Notes: generated from the sequence alone by a model not told the origin. A stretch of DNA of 64,000 nt from an uncultured Lachnospiraceae bacterium (GCA_910583615.1 CAJTXP010000018.1:1-64000), one strand, 5' to 3'; shown: positions 33,384-43,017, numbered from the stretch's first letter. Numbers and translations are program-made.

Positions 33384-34892
33384 GTGACAAAGTATCTGAT
33401 CGGTTTAGACAATGGAGGAACTTCAACAAAGGCGGCTGTTTTTGATCTGGAAGGCAGAGAGATAGCCACAGCCGGAAAACATACAAAGGTGATTACGCCC
33501 AGGCCGGGATATACGGAGCGGGATATGGAGGAACTCTGGCTTGCCAACTGCGACTGTGTAAAACGGGCTCTTCGAGAGGCGGGAATTGATGGGAAAGATG
33601 TTCTGGGCATCGCCGTATGCGGGCACGGAAAGGGACTGTATCCATGGGGAAAAGACGGGAAACCCGCTTACAACGGGATTATTTCCACGGACAACCGGGC
33701 GTGGAAGTATCCGAAAAAATGGTATGAAGAAGGTATATACAGAGAACTGCACGATCAGCTTTGCCAGGAACTGATGGCCTGTCAGCAGGCGGCGCTTCTT
33801 GCCTGGTTTAAAGATCATCACAGGGAGGTCTACGATAAGATTCAGTATGTATTTTCGGTGAAGGATTATGTGCGGTTCCGTCTGACCGGGGAAGCATACT
33901 GTGAGGCTACGGACATCTCGGGTTCCGGACTCATGGATGTGAAACACGCAGTATTTGATAAAAAGATGCTGGAACGGCTGGGAATTGAAGAAGTGTACGA
34001 GAAGCTTGCGCCGATCCGGTATTCCTGTGATCTGTGCGGCACCATATGTGAAGAGGCTTCTGCGCTGACAGGACTTCCGGTCGGGACGCCGGTGGCAGGC
34101 GGCATGTTTGACATTGATGCCTGCGCGGTAGCGGCAGACGTCACGTCGCCGGAGGAGATGGTGACGATTGCAGGTACCTGGAGCATCAATGAATTTATCT
34201 CGGAAAAACCGATCATGGACGGGAATATTGCAATGAATTCCCTGTTTGCGATTCCGGGCTACTATCTGGCAGAGGAATGCAGCGCTACTTCTTCGGGAAA
34301 CCTGGAATGGTATCTTGAGAACTGCATGAATGACCGGAACATTCCGGAAGGCTCTAACGTCTATGATTACGTCAATGAACAGGTGGAGCAGGTGGCTCCG
34401 GAGGAATGCGAAGTCTATTATCTGCCGTTTTTGTACGGCTCCAACGCGCATCCCCTGGGAAAGGCGGCGTTCGTAGGGCTTACCACATACCATAATCAGG
34501 CGCACATGCTCCGGGCGGTTTATGAAGGAGTGGCATTCTCCCACCGAAGGCACATTGACAGGCTTCTGGCTTCAAGAAAGCCGCCGAAGGCAATCCGTAT
34601 AGCGGGAGGTCCGGTCCAGTCAAAAGTATGGGTACAGATGTTTGCAGATGTACTTGGATATCCGGTGGAGACCGTCAGCGCCCGGGAACTGGGAGCGCTT
34701 GGATGTGCCATGGCGGCAGCGATTGCGGCGGGCGTATACGCAGATTATAAGGAAGCGGCAAACCATATGGTCCGCATTTCGGAACGGATCAGTCCGGACC
34801 CGGAGAAGACGGAAGTTTATCAGAAGAAGTATGAGAAATACATTTCCATAAGCAATGCCCTTGATACTGTCTGGGGACAGTTCGAGGTCTAA
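33384..34892 (+). CDS. FGGY-family carbohydrate kinase (L-xylulokinase-like)
   Basis: A 502-aa ATP-dependent sugar kinase. The N-terminal phosphate loop IGLDNGGTSTKAAVFDLEG and the C-terminal IRIAGGPVQSKVWVQMFADVLG are the FGGY signatures; VCGHGKGLYPWG lies near the substrate site. Among FGGY enzymes it resembles the L-xylulose/erythritol-type branch rather than glycerol or gluconate kinases. The exact sugar is inferred. Translation starts at GTG 33384. It is first in the operon, with the dehydrogenase 22 bases downstream. A ketose produced by that dehydrogenase is the probable substrate. Confidence 0.8.
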   Translation: MTKYLIGLDNGGTSTKAAVFDLEGREIATAGKHTKVITPRPGYTERDMEELWLANCDCVKRALREAGIDGKDVLGIAVCGHGKGLYPWGKDGKPAYNGIISTDNRAWKYPKKWYEEGIYRELHDQLCQELMACQQAALLAWFKDHHREVYDKIQYVFSVKDYVRFRLTGEAYCEATDISGSGLMDVKHAVFDKKMLERLGIEEVYEKLAPIRYSCDLCGTICEEASALTGLPVGTPVAGGMFDIDACAVAADVTSPEEMVTIAGTWSINEFISEKPIMDGNIAMNSLFAIPGYYLAEECSATSSGNLEWYLENCMNDRNIPEGSNVYDYVNEQVEQVAPEECEVYYLPFLYGSNAHPLGKAAFVGLTTYHNQAHMLRAVYEGVAFSHRRHIDRLLASRKPPKAIRIAGGPVQSKVWVQMFADVLGYPVETVSARELGALGCAMAAAIAAGVYADYKEAANHMVRISERISPDPEKTEVYQKKYEKYISISNALDTVWGQFEV

Positions 34893-34914
34893 AATATAAA
34901 GGAGGTTAAAAATT

Positions 34915-36000
34915 ATGGCAGCAAAAGGAAGCGCGCCAAAGACTATGAAAGCACTGGTCGCGTACAGCAAGGATGATTATCGTTTTGAGCCGGCATATCC
35001 GGTACCCGAATGCGGACCTGACGATATCATCATCAAGACCGAAGCGTGCGGCATCTGTGCAGGAGATTTAAAATGCAGTCACGGTGCAGCAATGTTCTGG
35101 GGGGATGAGGTACAGCCCTCATGGGTGAAACCGCCGTTTATTCCAGGGCATGAGTTTTTCGGCAGGATCGTTCAGATGGGTGAGAATGTGGAAGGCTATG
35201 AACTGGGAGACCGGATCACGGCTGACCAGATCGTACCCTGCGGAAAGTGCAGGTTCTGTAAAGACGGTCATTACTGGATGTGTCAGCCTCATGATATGCT
35301 GGGATTCCAGTCCTACAACAACGGCGGTATGGCGGAATATGTAAGATATCCGAAGAACTGCGTAATCAGCAGGGTGCCGGAAGAGATGTCGCTGGAGCAG
35401 GCGCTGCTCATCGAGCCGTATGGATGTTCCAAGCATGCAGTGGACAGAGGCAGCATCACCAACGAAGACGTGGTTGTAATTTCCGGTGCGGGAACGCTGG
35501 GACTCGGCATGATTACTTATGCGAGAATGAAGAATCCGAAGCTTCTGATCGTTCTGGATATGCAGAAGAACCGCCTGGATAAGGCCAAAGAGTTCGGAGC
35601 AGACCTTGTGTTCAATCCTGGCGAATGCGATATTGACAAAGAGATCAAGGCGCTGACGGACGGCTATGGCTGCGATGTCTATATCGAAGCTACCGGCAAT
35701 CCGGCAAGCGTGATCCAGGGACTTACGATCGTCCGCAAGCTTGGAAGATTTGTGGAGTTCAGCGTATTCGGAAAAGCGACGACCGTAGACTGGTCCATTA
35801 TCGGCGACCGCAAGGAGCTTGATATTCTTGGCGCGCATTTGAGTCCGTATGCATATCCTTTTGTCATTGACAATATGACAAAAGGAAACTTAAAGACCAA
35901 TGGCGTGGTATCCAGCATTTTTACGCTGGAAGAATGGGAAAAAGCGTTTGAGTATGCCACAGGCGTACACGGCGATTTCAAAGTAGCATTTAAATTTTAA
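34915..36000 (+). CDS. Zinc-dependent polyol dehydrogenase (MDR family)
   Basis: A 361-aa medium-chain dehydrogenase. Catalytic zinc: Cys in ACGICAGDLKC and the GHEFFG pair. Structural zinc: CGKCRFCKDGHYWMC. NAD-binding Rossmann turn: ISGAGTLGLGMI. Overall it is closest to the erythritol/L-threitol and sorbitol dehydrogenase group. It would oxidise a polyol taken up by the ABC transporter to the ketose used by the FGGY kinase. GGAGG stands before the ATG. Confidence 0.85.
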   Translation: MAAKGSAPKTMKALVAYSKDDYRFEPAYPVPECGPDDIIIKTEACGICAGDLKCSHGAAMFWGDEVQPSWVKPPFIPGHEFFGRIVQMGENVEGYELGDRITADQIVPCGKCRFCKDGHYWMCQPHDMLGFQSYNNGGMAEYVRYPKNCVISRVPEEMSLEQALLIEPYGCSKHAVDRGSITNEDVVVISGAGTLGLGMITYARMKNPKLLIVLDMQKNRLDKAKEFGADLVFNPGECDIDKEIKALTDGYGCDVYIEATGNPASVIQGLTIVRKLGRFVEFSVFGKATTVDWSIIGDRKELDILGAHLSPYAYPFVIDNMTKGNLKTNGVVSSIFTLEEWEKAFEYATGVHGDFKVAFKF

Positions 36001-36022
36001 TACAAAGGGAAAGGGAACGATT

Positions 36023-37504
36023 ATGAAAAAAAGATTACTGGCATTGACTCTTGGCGTAAGTATGGCAGCAGGCATGCTCACAGGCTGCGGCGGTTCCGGT
36101 GATGCTCCGGCAGACGCCCCGGCGGCGGATGCGGGAACAGAAGCTCCGGCAGCGGATGCAGGAACGGATGCTCCGGCGGCAGACAGTGCGGCGGCAGGAG
36201 AGTTCGACTGGAAAGCATACGAGGGAACGGAGCTGGATGTCCTGTTCAGCGAGCATACCTATGCAGACGCGGTGGAAGCAAAGCTTGCTGATTTTGAGGC
36301 GCTGACCGGCATTAAAGTCAATTATTCTTCCATGCCGGAGGGCAACTACTTTGACAAACTGAATGTGGAGCTTACCAGCCATTCCGGTACTCCGGACGTC
36401 TTCATGACCGGCGCATATCAGTCGTGGGAGTATGCAAGCGCAGGCAATCTGGAGCCGCTTGAGAATTACATCAGCGATGCGTCTTTGACGAATCCGGATT
36501 ACAATTATGACGATTTTATTCCGGGCGTTATCGATGCTCTGAAGTGGGACTGTGTTCCGGGACATGCGGTAGGCGCAGGCTCTCAGTGGGCGCTTCCCAT
36601 GGGCTGGGAGGTCAACATCCTTACATACAATAAGAGAATTCTCGGAGAGAACAACCTGGAGGCTCCGAAAACCGCAGAAGAGCTTCTGGAAGTATCAAAG
36701 GCTCTGCACGAGTTTAACGGAAGCGGAACTTATGGTCTTGCAGTCCGCGGACTTCCCGACTGGGGAACCATCCATCCGGCATATATGTCCATGTATTCCA
36801 CCTGGGGTGCAAAAGACTTTGAAGTCGTAGACGGAAAACTGGTAAGTCAGGTGGATTCTCCGGAAGCAATCGCTATGACCGAGTACTGGGTGGAACTTGT
36901 AAAAGAAGGCGGCGCTCCTCAGTGGAGTACCTACGGATGGGAACTTGCAGGCGCCGACCTGGGCGCTGGAAAAGCAGCTATGATGTGGGATGCAGACAGA
37001 GGCGGATATACGCAGAATGTAGCAGGGGCATCTGCAGAGTCCGGTAATCTTGCATTTGGTACGATTCCGTATCCGGAAACAGCAGGCAAAACCGAAGCAG
37101 ATATGAAATCCAATCTGTGGACATGGTCTATGGCAATGAACGCAGATTCCTCAAAGAAGGAAGCTGCATGGTACTTTATGCAGTACTTCACAGGCCCTGA
37201 GTTCATGCTCTGGTCCGGAACAGAAGGCGCCTGCACCGATACTCCCCGCCAGTCCGTACTTGACAGTGACGAGTACAAAGCGGCAGTCGCAGATGCAGAA
37301 GGGTACTTCGAGGCGTTCAATACAGTAAAAGAGACTGCAAGCATTTTCTTTACTCCGCAGCCGTACTTCTCTGAGACGACGACGGAGTGGGCGAAAACTC
37401 TTCAGGAACTTGTTGTAGGCAATAAATACAGTTCCGTAGAGGAAGCCATGAAAGAACTGAAGCAGACCATGGATGCCATTGTATCGGATCTGGACGTGGA
37501 ATAA
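36023..37504 (+). CDS. ABC transporter solute-binding lipoprotein
   Basis: A 493-aa lipoprotein with lipobox MLTGC, followed by an Ala/Asp/Pro linker made of near-identical repeats (PAADAGT). The rest is a family 1 (MalE-like) binding fold: LDVLFSEHTYADAVEAKLADFEALTGIKV, TPDVFMTG, WEVNILTYNKRIL, and W-rich ligand site segments (WSTYGWELAGADLGAGKAAMMWD). It captures the sugar or polyol outside the cell for the two permeases downstream. A hairpin with a short T-run follows, typical for making more binding protein than permease. Confidence 0.9.
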   Translation: MKKRLLALTLGVSMAAGMLTGCGGSGDAPADAPAADAGTEAPAADAGTDAPAADSAAAGEFDWKAYEGTELDVLFSEHTYADAVEAKLADFEALTGIKVNYSSMPEGNYFDKLNVELTSHSGTPDVFMTGAYQSWEYASAGNLEPLENYISDASLTNPDYNYDDFIPGVIDALKWDCVPGHAVGAGSQWALPMGWEVNILTYNKRILGENNLEAPKTAEELLEVSKALHEFNGSGTYGLAVRGLPDWGTIHPAYMSMYSTWGAKDFEVVDGKLVSQVDSPEAIAMTEYWVELVKEGGAPQWSTYGWELAGADLGAGKAAMMWDADRGGYTQNVAGASAESGNLAFGTIPYPETAGKTEADMKSNLWTWSMAMNADSSKKEAAWYFMQYFTGPEFMLWSGTEGACTDTPRQSVLDSDEYKAAVADAEGYFEAFNTVKETASIFFTPQPYFSETTTEWAKTLQELVVGNKYSSVEEAMKELKQTMDAIVSDLDVE

Positions 37505-37550
37505 GAGACATAAGGTCCGGAATTTCCGGATATCTTTAGGAACGATCATG

Positions 37551-37589
37551 TGCAAGGAGGGGCAGGGAATATTCCCTCCTTGCATTTTT
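37551..37589 (+). terminator. Partial terminator after the binding-protein gene
   Basis: Arms TGCAAGGAGG (37551-37560) and CCTCCTTGCA (37575-37584) are perfect; ATTTTTC follows. The short T-run suits partial read-through into the permease genes. Confidence 0.6.
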
Positions 37590-37685
37590 CATACCTTTTT
37601 ACAGAAACGGCATTCAGTTTCTCAGGCTTTGAAAATCCGACCTGTGTGCCGTCGTCAGAATTTTATTATGATTTGAGGTAAAGAA

Positions 37686-38615
37686 ATGGGTAAAACTAAT
37701 AAAAACAAAACAGAAGATCTGAACACGGTTCCCTTTAAAACCCGTGTCCGGCCATATCTGATCGTTGCCCCCTCATTGATCATAACGATCGGGATCATGA
37801 TCCCGTTCGTCATGGCCATCTGGTTTTCACTGACCAATTATTCTTTCAAACTGCCAAGTCACAAATTTATCGGACTGAAGAACTGGGTAGAGGTTCTGTC
37901 CTCAGACGCTTTCTGGAATGCGTTAAAAGTTTCTCTGCTGTACGGCGTGATTGCTACCGTGGTGGAGATGGCGCTTGGCATGGGGGTTGCCATACTTCTG
38001 AATAATCTGAACAACAGGCTTTCCAAAATTCTGCGGGTGCTTCTGGTGTTTCCGCTGATGGTTGCGCCGGTAACGGCTACGATTGTCTGGCAGCTGATGC
38101 TGAACAGTTCTGTGGGAATTGTTGAGAAACTTCTGAATGTGTTCGGAGTCTATAATTTTCCCTGGGCATCAAGTCCCAGCACGGCGCTTATGACAGTGGT
38201 TCTGATTGATGTATGGGTGAACACGGCATTTATTATCCTGCTGGTACTGGCCGGGCTGCAGTCTCTGCCCAAATCCCCGTTCGAATCTGCGAAGATCGAC
38301 GGAGGAAGCGCATGGTTCAATTTTATCAATCTGACACTGCCGATGCTAAAGCCGAGCCTTTATATTGCGCTCCTGTTCCGCCTTATGGCGGCGCTTCAGG
38401 AGTATGCAGTTATATTTGCCCTGACCAAAGGAGGTCCTGGGGACTCTCTGATGTCTCTGACGCTTACGGCTTATCAGACAGGCTTCCGATTCCAGAAGTT
38501 CGGTTTTGCACTGCCGTACATTCTGATTCTCTGGCTTGTTGTCAATGTATCGGCGAAACAGATCGTTAAAAGACAGCGCGCGGCTCAAAAGCAGGCTGCA
38601 GGTCTGGAAGAGTGA
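37686..38615 (+). CDS. Sugar ABC transporter permease (MalF/UgpA type)
   Basis: A 309-aa permease with six membrane segments. The loop that docks on the ATPase is ESAKIDGGSAWFNFINLTLPMLKP (EAA motif). The N-terminus is cytoplasmic and polar (KTNKNKTEDLNTVPFKTRVRP). It forms the channel with the next gene product. It lies 181 bases after the binding-protein gene, beyond a partial terminator. Confidence 0.92.
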   Translation: MGKTNKNKTEDLNTVPFKTRVRPYLIVAPSLIITIGIMIPFVMAIWFSLTNYSFKLPSHKFIGLKNWVEVLSSDAFWNALKVSLLYGVIATVVEMALGMGVAILLNNLNNRLSKILRVLLVFPLMVAPVTATIVWQLMLNSSVGIVEKLLNVFGVYNFPWASSPSTALMTVVLIDVWVNTAFIILLVLAGLQSLPKSPFESAKIDGGSAWFNFINLTLPMLKPSLYIALLFRLMAALQEYAVIFALTKGGPGDSLMSLTLTAYQTGFRFQKFGFALPYILILWLVVNVSAKQIVKRQRAAQKQAAGLEE

Positions 38616-38638
38616 CAGGGGAAGGAGGAAGCAGGAAT

Positions 38639-39463
38639 ATGAATAATGGAAAGAAACGTTTAGGCTATGCAGCTCAGAATGTGCTGCTGATCGTGTATGC
38701 AGTTTTTGCACTGTTCCCACTGATCTGGATGCTTATCATATCGTTGAAAAGCGACGCGCAGGTATTCACTACAACTTTTGTATTTACTCCGACTCTGGCC
38801 AATTACAAAGAGGTTTTGCTGCGTTCGGATTATACCAGCTATATGATTGACAGCCTGATCATATCCGGAGGAGCCGTGGTGGTATCTGTGCTTGTGGGAG
38901 TGCCGGCAGCGTATGCTCTGGCAAGATATAATTTTCACCGGAAGGAAGATCTGGCTTTCCAGATTCTCTCTTTCAAGTTTGCACCGGAGATTCTGGTGGT
39001 GCTGCCGCTGTTCATGATCTATCAGAAGCTGGGGCTTTATGATACCTATCTTGGCCTGATCTGGGTGTATCAGCTGATCTCCATGCCGCTTCTGATCTGG
39101 GTGGTCAGGGGATACTTTGAGGATATTTCCGTGGAGATTGAATATGCGGCGCAGGTGGATGGATATACCTGGTATCAGATCTTCTTCAAGATGCTGGTGC
39201 CTCTGATAAAGCCGGGACTTGTGTCAGCAGCGCTTCTGGCATTCATCTTCGCATGGAACAGCTTTACATTCCCGCTGATTCTGGCAGGAAGGGATATCCA
39301 GCCGATCACTGTTGCAATTACAAAATATCTTGGTACGGATACGGCTCATTATGGGCAGCTGGCAGTAGCGGCTACCGTATCTGCAGTTCCGGCCATGATC
39401 TTTGCTCTGTGCATACAAAAACATCTGGTGCGGGGCTTAAGCTTCGGCGCTGTGAAGGGGTAG
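38639..39463 (+). CDS. Sugar ABC transporter permease (MalG/UgpE type)
   Basis: A 274-aa permease, six membrane segments, EAA loop EYAAQVDGYTWYQIFFKMLVPLIKPG. I start it at ATG 38639 after GGAAGGAGG; an upstream in-frame GTG at 38612 overlaps the previous gene and lacks a site. It pairs with the MalF-type protein. The ATPase gene begins 7 bases later. Confidence 0.92.
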   Translation: MNNGKKRLGYAAQNVLLIVYAVFALFPLIWMLIISLKSDAQVFTTTFVFTPTLANYKEVLLRSDYTSYMIDSLIISGGAVVVSVLVGVPAAYALARYNFHRKEDLAFQILSFKFAPEILVVLPLFMIYQKLGLYDTYLGLIWVYQLISMPLLIWVVRGYFEDISVEIEYAAQVDGYTWYQIFFKMLVPLIKPGLVSAALLAFIFAWNSFTFPLILAGRDIQPITVAITKYLGTDTAHYGQLAVAATVSAVPAMIFALCIQKHLVRGLSFGAVKG

Positions 39464-39470
39464 GTGTGAT

Positions 39471-40634
39471 ATGGCAAGAATACAGTTGGAAAATGTAAAA
39501 AAATCCTTCGGCAGGGTGCAGGCGTTAAACGGTATTGATATTGATGTGAAGGATAAAGAGTTTTTTGTGCTGTTCGGACCTGCAGGAGCAGGCAAGACGA
39601 CGATTTTAAACTGCATTGCGGGTATCAGTCTGCCGGAAGAAGGCGTAATCCGGTTTAATGATGAGATTGTTAATCTGGTTGATCCTGCGCATCGCAACGT
39701 GGCCATGGTATTTGAAAATTATGCGCTGTATCCGCAGATGACCGTTTATGACAATATGGCTGCTGCACTTCGCAGCAATCTTTATAAAACGGATGAAGCG
39801 ACAATTAAGGAAAAGGTTCATGCGGCAGCCCGTATGATGAAAATGGAAAATCTTCTGGAACGTCTTCCCAGTCAGCTGTCCAATGGGCAGAAACAGCGTG
39901 TGGCCATGGGCCGCGCCCTGGTTCGCACGCCCAATGTATTCCTGATGGATGAACCCCTGGCTCATCTGGATGCAAAGCTGCGAAACGCCATGCGCACCGA
40001 GTTGAAAGAGATGCAGGCGAACCTGGGTTCTACCTGTATCTATGTGACCCATGATTTTATGGAAGCCATGGCGCTGGGCGACCGGATCGCAATTATCAAC
40101 CAGGGCGAGATCGTACAGATTGGTTCCGGGGACGAGATCTACTACATGCCCTGCAATGAATTTGTGGCACAGCTCATGGGCGATCCTCAGATCAATATCA
40201 TTCCGGGCAGGATCAAAGAAGAAAAAGGAAACTGTGAGTTCTGCTTTGAAGCAGGCGGCCAGAAGATTGCCGTTCCCATGCCGGAAGACAGAGAACTCTT
40301 CGAGAAGATCCGCAGAACCGGTCTTCAAAATGCCGATATGGGACTTCGTCCGCAGAATGTGAAATATTCCTTTGCGCCGGAAAAGGGGTATTTCAGAACA
40401 ACGGTTTACAGCTATGAAAGCATTGGCAATAAATCGGTAATCCAGGCGGACTGCGGAGACTACCAGCTGCGTATGATCGCGCCTAACGGCCTGAAGATCC
40501 AGATTGATCAGGATATCTATGTGCAGCTGGAGGTGGATCACTCCATGTTTTTTGATCAGCAGACGAAAGAATATGTGAGCAGATATGATGAAGCATCCAT
40601 CAAGGCATTTGCGGCAGAACAGGAGGTGAGATGA
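39471..40634 (+). CDS. ABC transporter ATPase 1 of the polyol transporter
   Basis: A 387-aa MalK/UgpC-like ATPase. Walker A GPAGAGKTT, signature LSNGQKQR (Asn for the usual Gly), Walker B VFLMDEPLAHLD, switch VTHD, and a C-terminal OB-type regulatory domain (from about 235). The Q-loop Gln is Glu (VFENYALYP). A second, different ATPase follows directly with a 4-base overlap. Two distinct ATPases occur in the glycerol transporter GlpS/GlpT of rhizobia, where they act as a heterodimer. The same is inferred here. Confidence 0.9.
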   Translation: MARIQLENVKKSFGRVQALNGIDIDVKDKEFFVLFGPAGAGKTTILNCIAGISLPEEGVIRFNDEIVNLVDPAHRNVAMVFENYALYPQMTVYDNMAAALRSNLYKTDEATIKEKVHAAARMMKMENLLERLPSQLSNGQKQRVAMGRALVRTPNVFLMDEPLAHLDAKLRNAMRTELKEMQANLGSTCIYVTHDFMEAMALGDRIAIINQGEIVQIGSGDEIYYMPCNEFVAQLMGDPQINIIPGRIKEEKGNCEFCFEAGGQKIAVPMPEDRELFEKIRRTGLQNADMGLRPQNVKYSFAPEKGYFRTTVYSYESIGNKSVIQADCGDYQLRMIAPNGLKIQIDQDIYVQLEVDHSMFFDQQTKEYVSRYDEASIKAFAAEQEVR

Positions 40635-41758
40635 TGGCGGGACTGACGCTCAAAAATGTATTTAAACGTTATGAAAATTCCGGAAAAAAGAAAAACAGGC
40701 AGCAGAATGATTATGCAGTCAAGGATCTGAATCTGGTCTGTGAACAGGGGGAATTTGTTGCATTTCTGGGTCCCTCCGGCTGCGGGAAAACGACAACGCT
40801 GCGTATGATCGCCGGACTGGAGGACATTACGAAGGGAGAGATCTATATTGGCGACCGCCTGGTCAACCATCTGCATCCCAAGGACCGGAACATTGGTCTG
40901 GCATTTGAAGATTATGCCATGTATCCGCCGCTGGACGTCTATGGCAATGTGGCGTTCAACCTTCGGGCGAAGGGAGTGGATAAGGGAGAGATCGATCGGA
41001 GAGTGCGGGAGATCGCGCCGCTGATGCAGATTGATGACATTCTGGATAAGATGCCGGTGAAACTGTCCGGGGGACAAAAACAGCGGGTAAATATTGCACG
41101 CGCCATTATCCGGGAGCCGGAGCTTCTTCTCATGGATGAACCATTATCCCATCTGGACGGCAAGGCAAGACAGTCCATGAGAGTGGAGATCAAACGTCTG
41201 ATTAACAAGATCAAATGTACGACCGTCTATGTGACGCATGATCAGCTGGAGGCCATGTCTCTGGCAGATAAGATCGCAATCATTAACTTTGGCGTGCTCC
41301 AGCAGTTCGGCACGCCGGCAGAGGTGTATGATGATCCGGTTAATGAATTTGTTGCTTCCTTTATCGGAGAGCCGCCTATGAACATCCTGGAGACCACCAT
41401 CATTAAGGAAGACGGAACTTTCTTCTTTACGTTTGCCAACAGCAATCTGAAGATTGCTGTGCCTGGAAGATATTACGGCGTGGTCAGCGACGGATTCCGA
41501 TGTAAGATGGGGGTGCGTCCTATGGATGTACTGGTGGGAGGTGACGGCTCCAAAGGAACGCCGGAGGAGATTGCCACCTTTGAGAATCTGGGTGACGAGA
41601 GAAGAATCGGCATCCGGGTGGGTGATATGCTGCTGATGCTGATTACAGAAGATGAAAAGCGTTACCGAAGCGGAGATATCATCAAGCTGGAAGTCCGCGA
41701 GGAAAAGACGCATCTGTTTGATATTGAGACCGGAAACCGTATCCGGGAACTGGCATAG
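40631..41758 (+). CDS. ABC transporter ATPase 2 of the polyol transporter
   Basis: A 375-aa MalK-like ATPase with canonical Walker A GPSGCGKTT, signature LSGGQKQR, Walker B LLLMDEPLSHLD and switch VTHD. The Q-loop is again FED (LAFEDYAMYP) rather than FQ. An insertion (NSGKKKNRQQNDYAVKDL) lengthens the N-terminal loop. The regulatory domain starts near residue 245. The ATG overlaps the previous stop (ATGATGG). It probably forms an asymmetric pair with ATPase 1. Confidence 0.9.
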   Translation: MMAGLTLKNVFKRYENSGKKKNRQQNDYAVKDLNLVCEQGEFVAFLGPSGCGKTTTLRMIAGLEDITKGEIYIGDRLVNHLHPKDRNIGLAFEDYAMYPPLDVYGNVAFNLRAKGVDKGEIDRRVREIAPLMQIDDILDKMPVKLSGGQKQRVNIARAIIREPELLLMDEPLSHLDGKARQSMRVEIKRLINKIKCTTVYVTHDQLEAMSLADKIAIINFGVLQQFGTPAEVYDDPVNEFVASFIGEPPMNILETTIIKEDGTFFFTFANSNLKIAVPGRYYGVVSDGFRCKMGVRPMDVLVGGDGSKGTPEEIATFENLGDERRIGIRVGDMLLMLITEDEKRYRSGDIIKLEVREEKTHLFDIETGNRIRELA

Positions 41759-41777
41759 GACAAGGAGGTAAGTTATT

Positions 41778-41888
41778 ATGACTGTTTTGGCTACCATACT
41801 TTCTGTTGTGATCCTGGCCGTACTTGCGTGGCAGATCTGGGGATCCATATGGAATATCCTGGCGATTGTACTTGAGCTGTTCCGGTAA
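41778..41888 (+). CDS. Small single-span membrane protein, 36 aa
   Basis: A short gene with a very strong ribosome site (AAGGAGGTAAG) and ATG 41778. It encodes a peptide that is almost entirely one hydrophobic helix: MTVLATILSVVILAVLAW, then QIWGSIWNILAIVLELFR. It lies 19 bases after ATPase 2 and before the operon terminator, so it is transcribed with the transporter. Small membrane proteins often modulate transporters, and this one is positioned to do so. No family is recognised. Confidence 0.65.
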   Translation: MTVLATILSVVILAVLAWQIWGSIWNILAIVLELFR

Positions 41889-41899
41889 GCATTCCGGAT

Positions 41900-41935
41900 A
41901 AAAGGGGGTTTCCCGGGCGGAGGCTCCCTTTTTAT
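41900..41935 (+). terminator. Terminator of the polyol transport operon
   Basis: Left arm AAAAGGGGG (41900-41908), right arm CTCCCTTTTT (41924-41933), imperfectly paired and ending in a T-run. It follows the 36-aa gene by 12 bases. Confidence 0.6.
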
Positions 41936-42115
41936 ATGCACACGGGCGTCCGGAGGAAATATGTCAGCATGCGTTGACAGGTGCCCGGTGCGCTGGCAGG
42001 GAAAAGTCTTCCCTGCTCGATTACAGGGGAGAGTGCGGTTTTCCTGCCCGATTCAGGGGAAGTGAAAATGCTGCGTTGGAAGCCCCGGAATAAAGAGAAA
42101 GGAAGCGTGGTAAAG

Positions 42116-42967
42116 ATGAAAAAATATACATTGGGGTTATATGAAAAGGCGATGCCGAAAGAACTGACCTGGAGGGAAAAACTGTTGTCGGCAAAAGAAG
42201 CCGGGTATGACTTTGTGGAAATCAGCATTGATGAGACGGAAGAAAAGCTGGCGAGACTGGATATGCCGATGGAAAAACGGCTGGAACTGGTGCGGGTGAT
42301 GGCGGAAACGGGAGTATCGTTTCGCACCATGTGTCTTTCCGGACACAGGAAGTATCCGCTTGGAAGCAGTAATCCCGAAATCTGCAAAAGAGGGATGGAG
42401 ATCATGGGAAAAGCGGTTCGTCTGGCAGATGATCTGGGAATCCGTATCATTCAGCTGGCAGGATATGACGTTTATTATGAGGAGTCTTCTCTGGAGACAA
42501 AAAAAAGATTTGCCGAAAATCTGGAAAAAGCAGTGCTGATGGCAGCAGGGTCCGGAATTGTCATGGGGTTTGAAACAATGGAAACGGAGTTCATGAATAC
42601 GGTAGAGAAAGCCATGCACTATGTGAGACGGATGAATTCGCCGTATCTGGGCGTTTATCCGGATTCCGGCAATATCACAAATGCAGCGGTGAGCTATAAA
42701 ACGGATGTGCTGGAAGATTTAAGAAGCGGCGCCGGTCATCTGACGGCCATGCATCTGAAAGAGACGGTGCCGGGGGTATTCCGGGAGGTTCCCTATGGAA
42801 CCGGACATGTGAATTTTGAGGCTGTGGTTCATACGGCATGGGAACTTGGCGTGCGGAGATACGTGACGGAATTCTGGTACACCGGGAATCCGGACTGGAA
42901 ACAGGATCTTTATGAAGCGAGAGCCATGATGGGAGCGCTTCTGGATGCAGAAGCGAATCAGGAGTAG
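42116..42967 (+). CDS. L-ribulose-5-phosphate 3-epimerase (UlaE/SgbU-like)
   Basis: A 283-aa TIM-barrel enzyme of the xylose-isomerase-like group. Family positions: GYDFVEISIDETEEKLARLDM at strand 2, SFRTMCLSGHRKYPLGS, IRIIQLAGYDVYYE, MGFETMETEFMNTVEKA (metal Glu), YLGVYPDSGNITNA (metal Asp), MHLKETVPGVFREVPYGTGHVNF (His/Arg/Glu of the active site) and VTEFWYTGNPDW. It interconverts L-xylulose-5-phosphate and L-ribulose-5-phosphate. I take ATG 42116 with AAGGAAG about 10 bases upstream; the frame is open much further upstream. It fits as the step after the FGGY kinase. An AraD/UlaF-type 4-epimerase is not in the window. Confidence 0.85.
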   Translation: MKKYTLGLYEKAMPKELTWREKLLSAKEAGYDFVEISIDETEEKLARLDMPMEKRLELVRVMAETGVSFRTMCLSGHRKYPLGSSNPEICKRGMEIMGKAVRLADDLGIRIIQLAGYDVYYEESSLETKKRFAENLEKAVLMAAGSGIVMGFETMETEFMNTVEKAMHYVRRMNSPYLGVYPDSGNITNAAVSYKTDVLEDLRSGAGHLTAMHLKETVPGVFREVPYGTGHVNFEAVVHTAWELGVRRYVTEFWYTGNPDWKQDLYEARAMMGALLDAEANQE

Positions 42968-43017
42968 TATAAAGTTTATTCTTTCCTGCCGGAGCGCTGG
43001 AAACAGGGCGGCAGATA

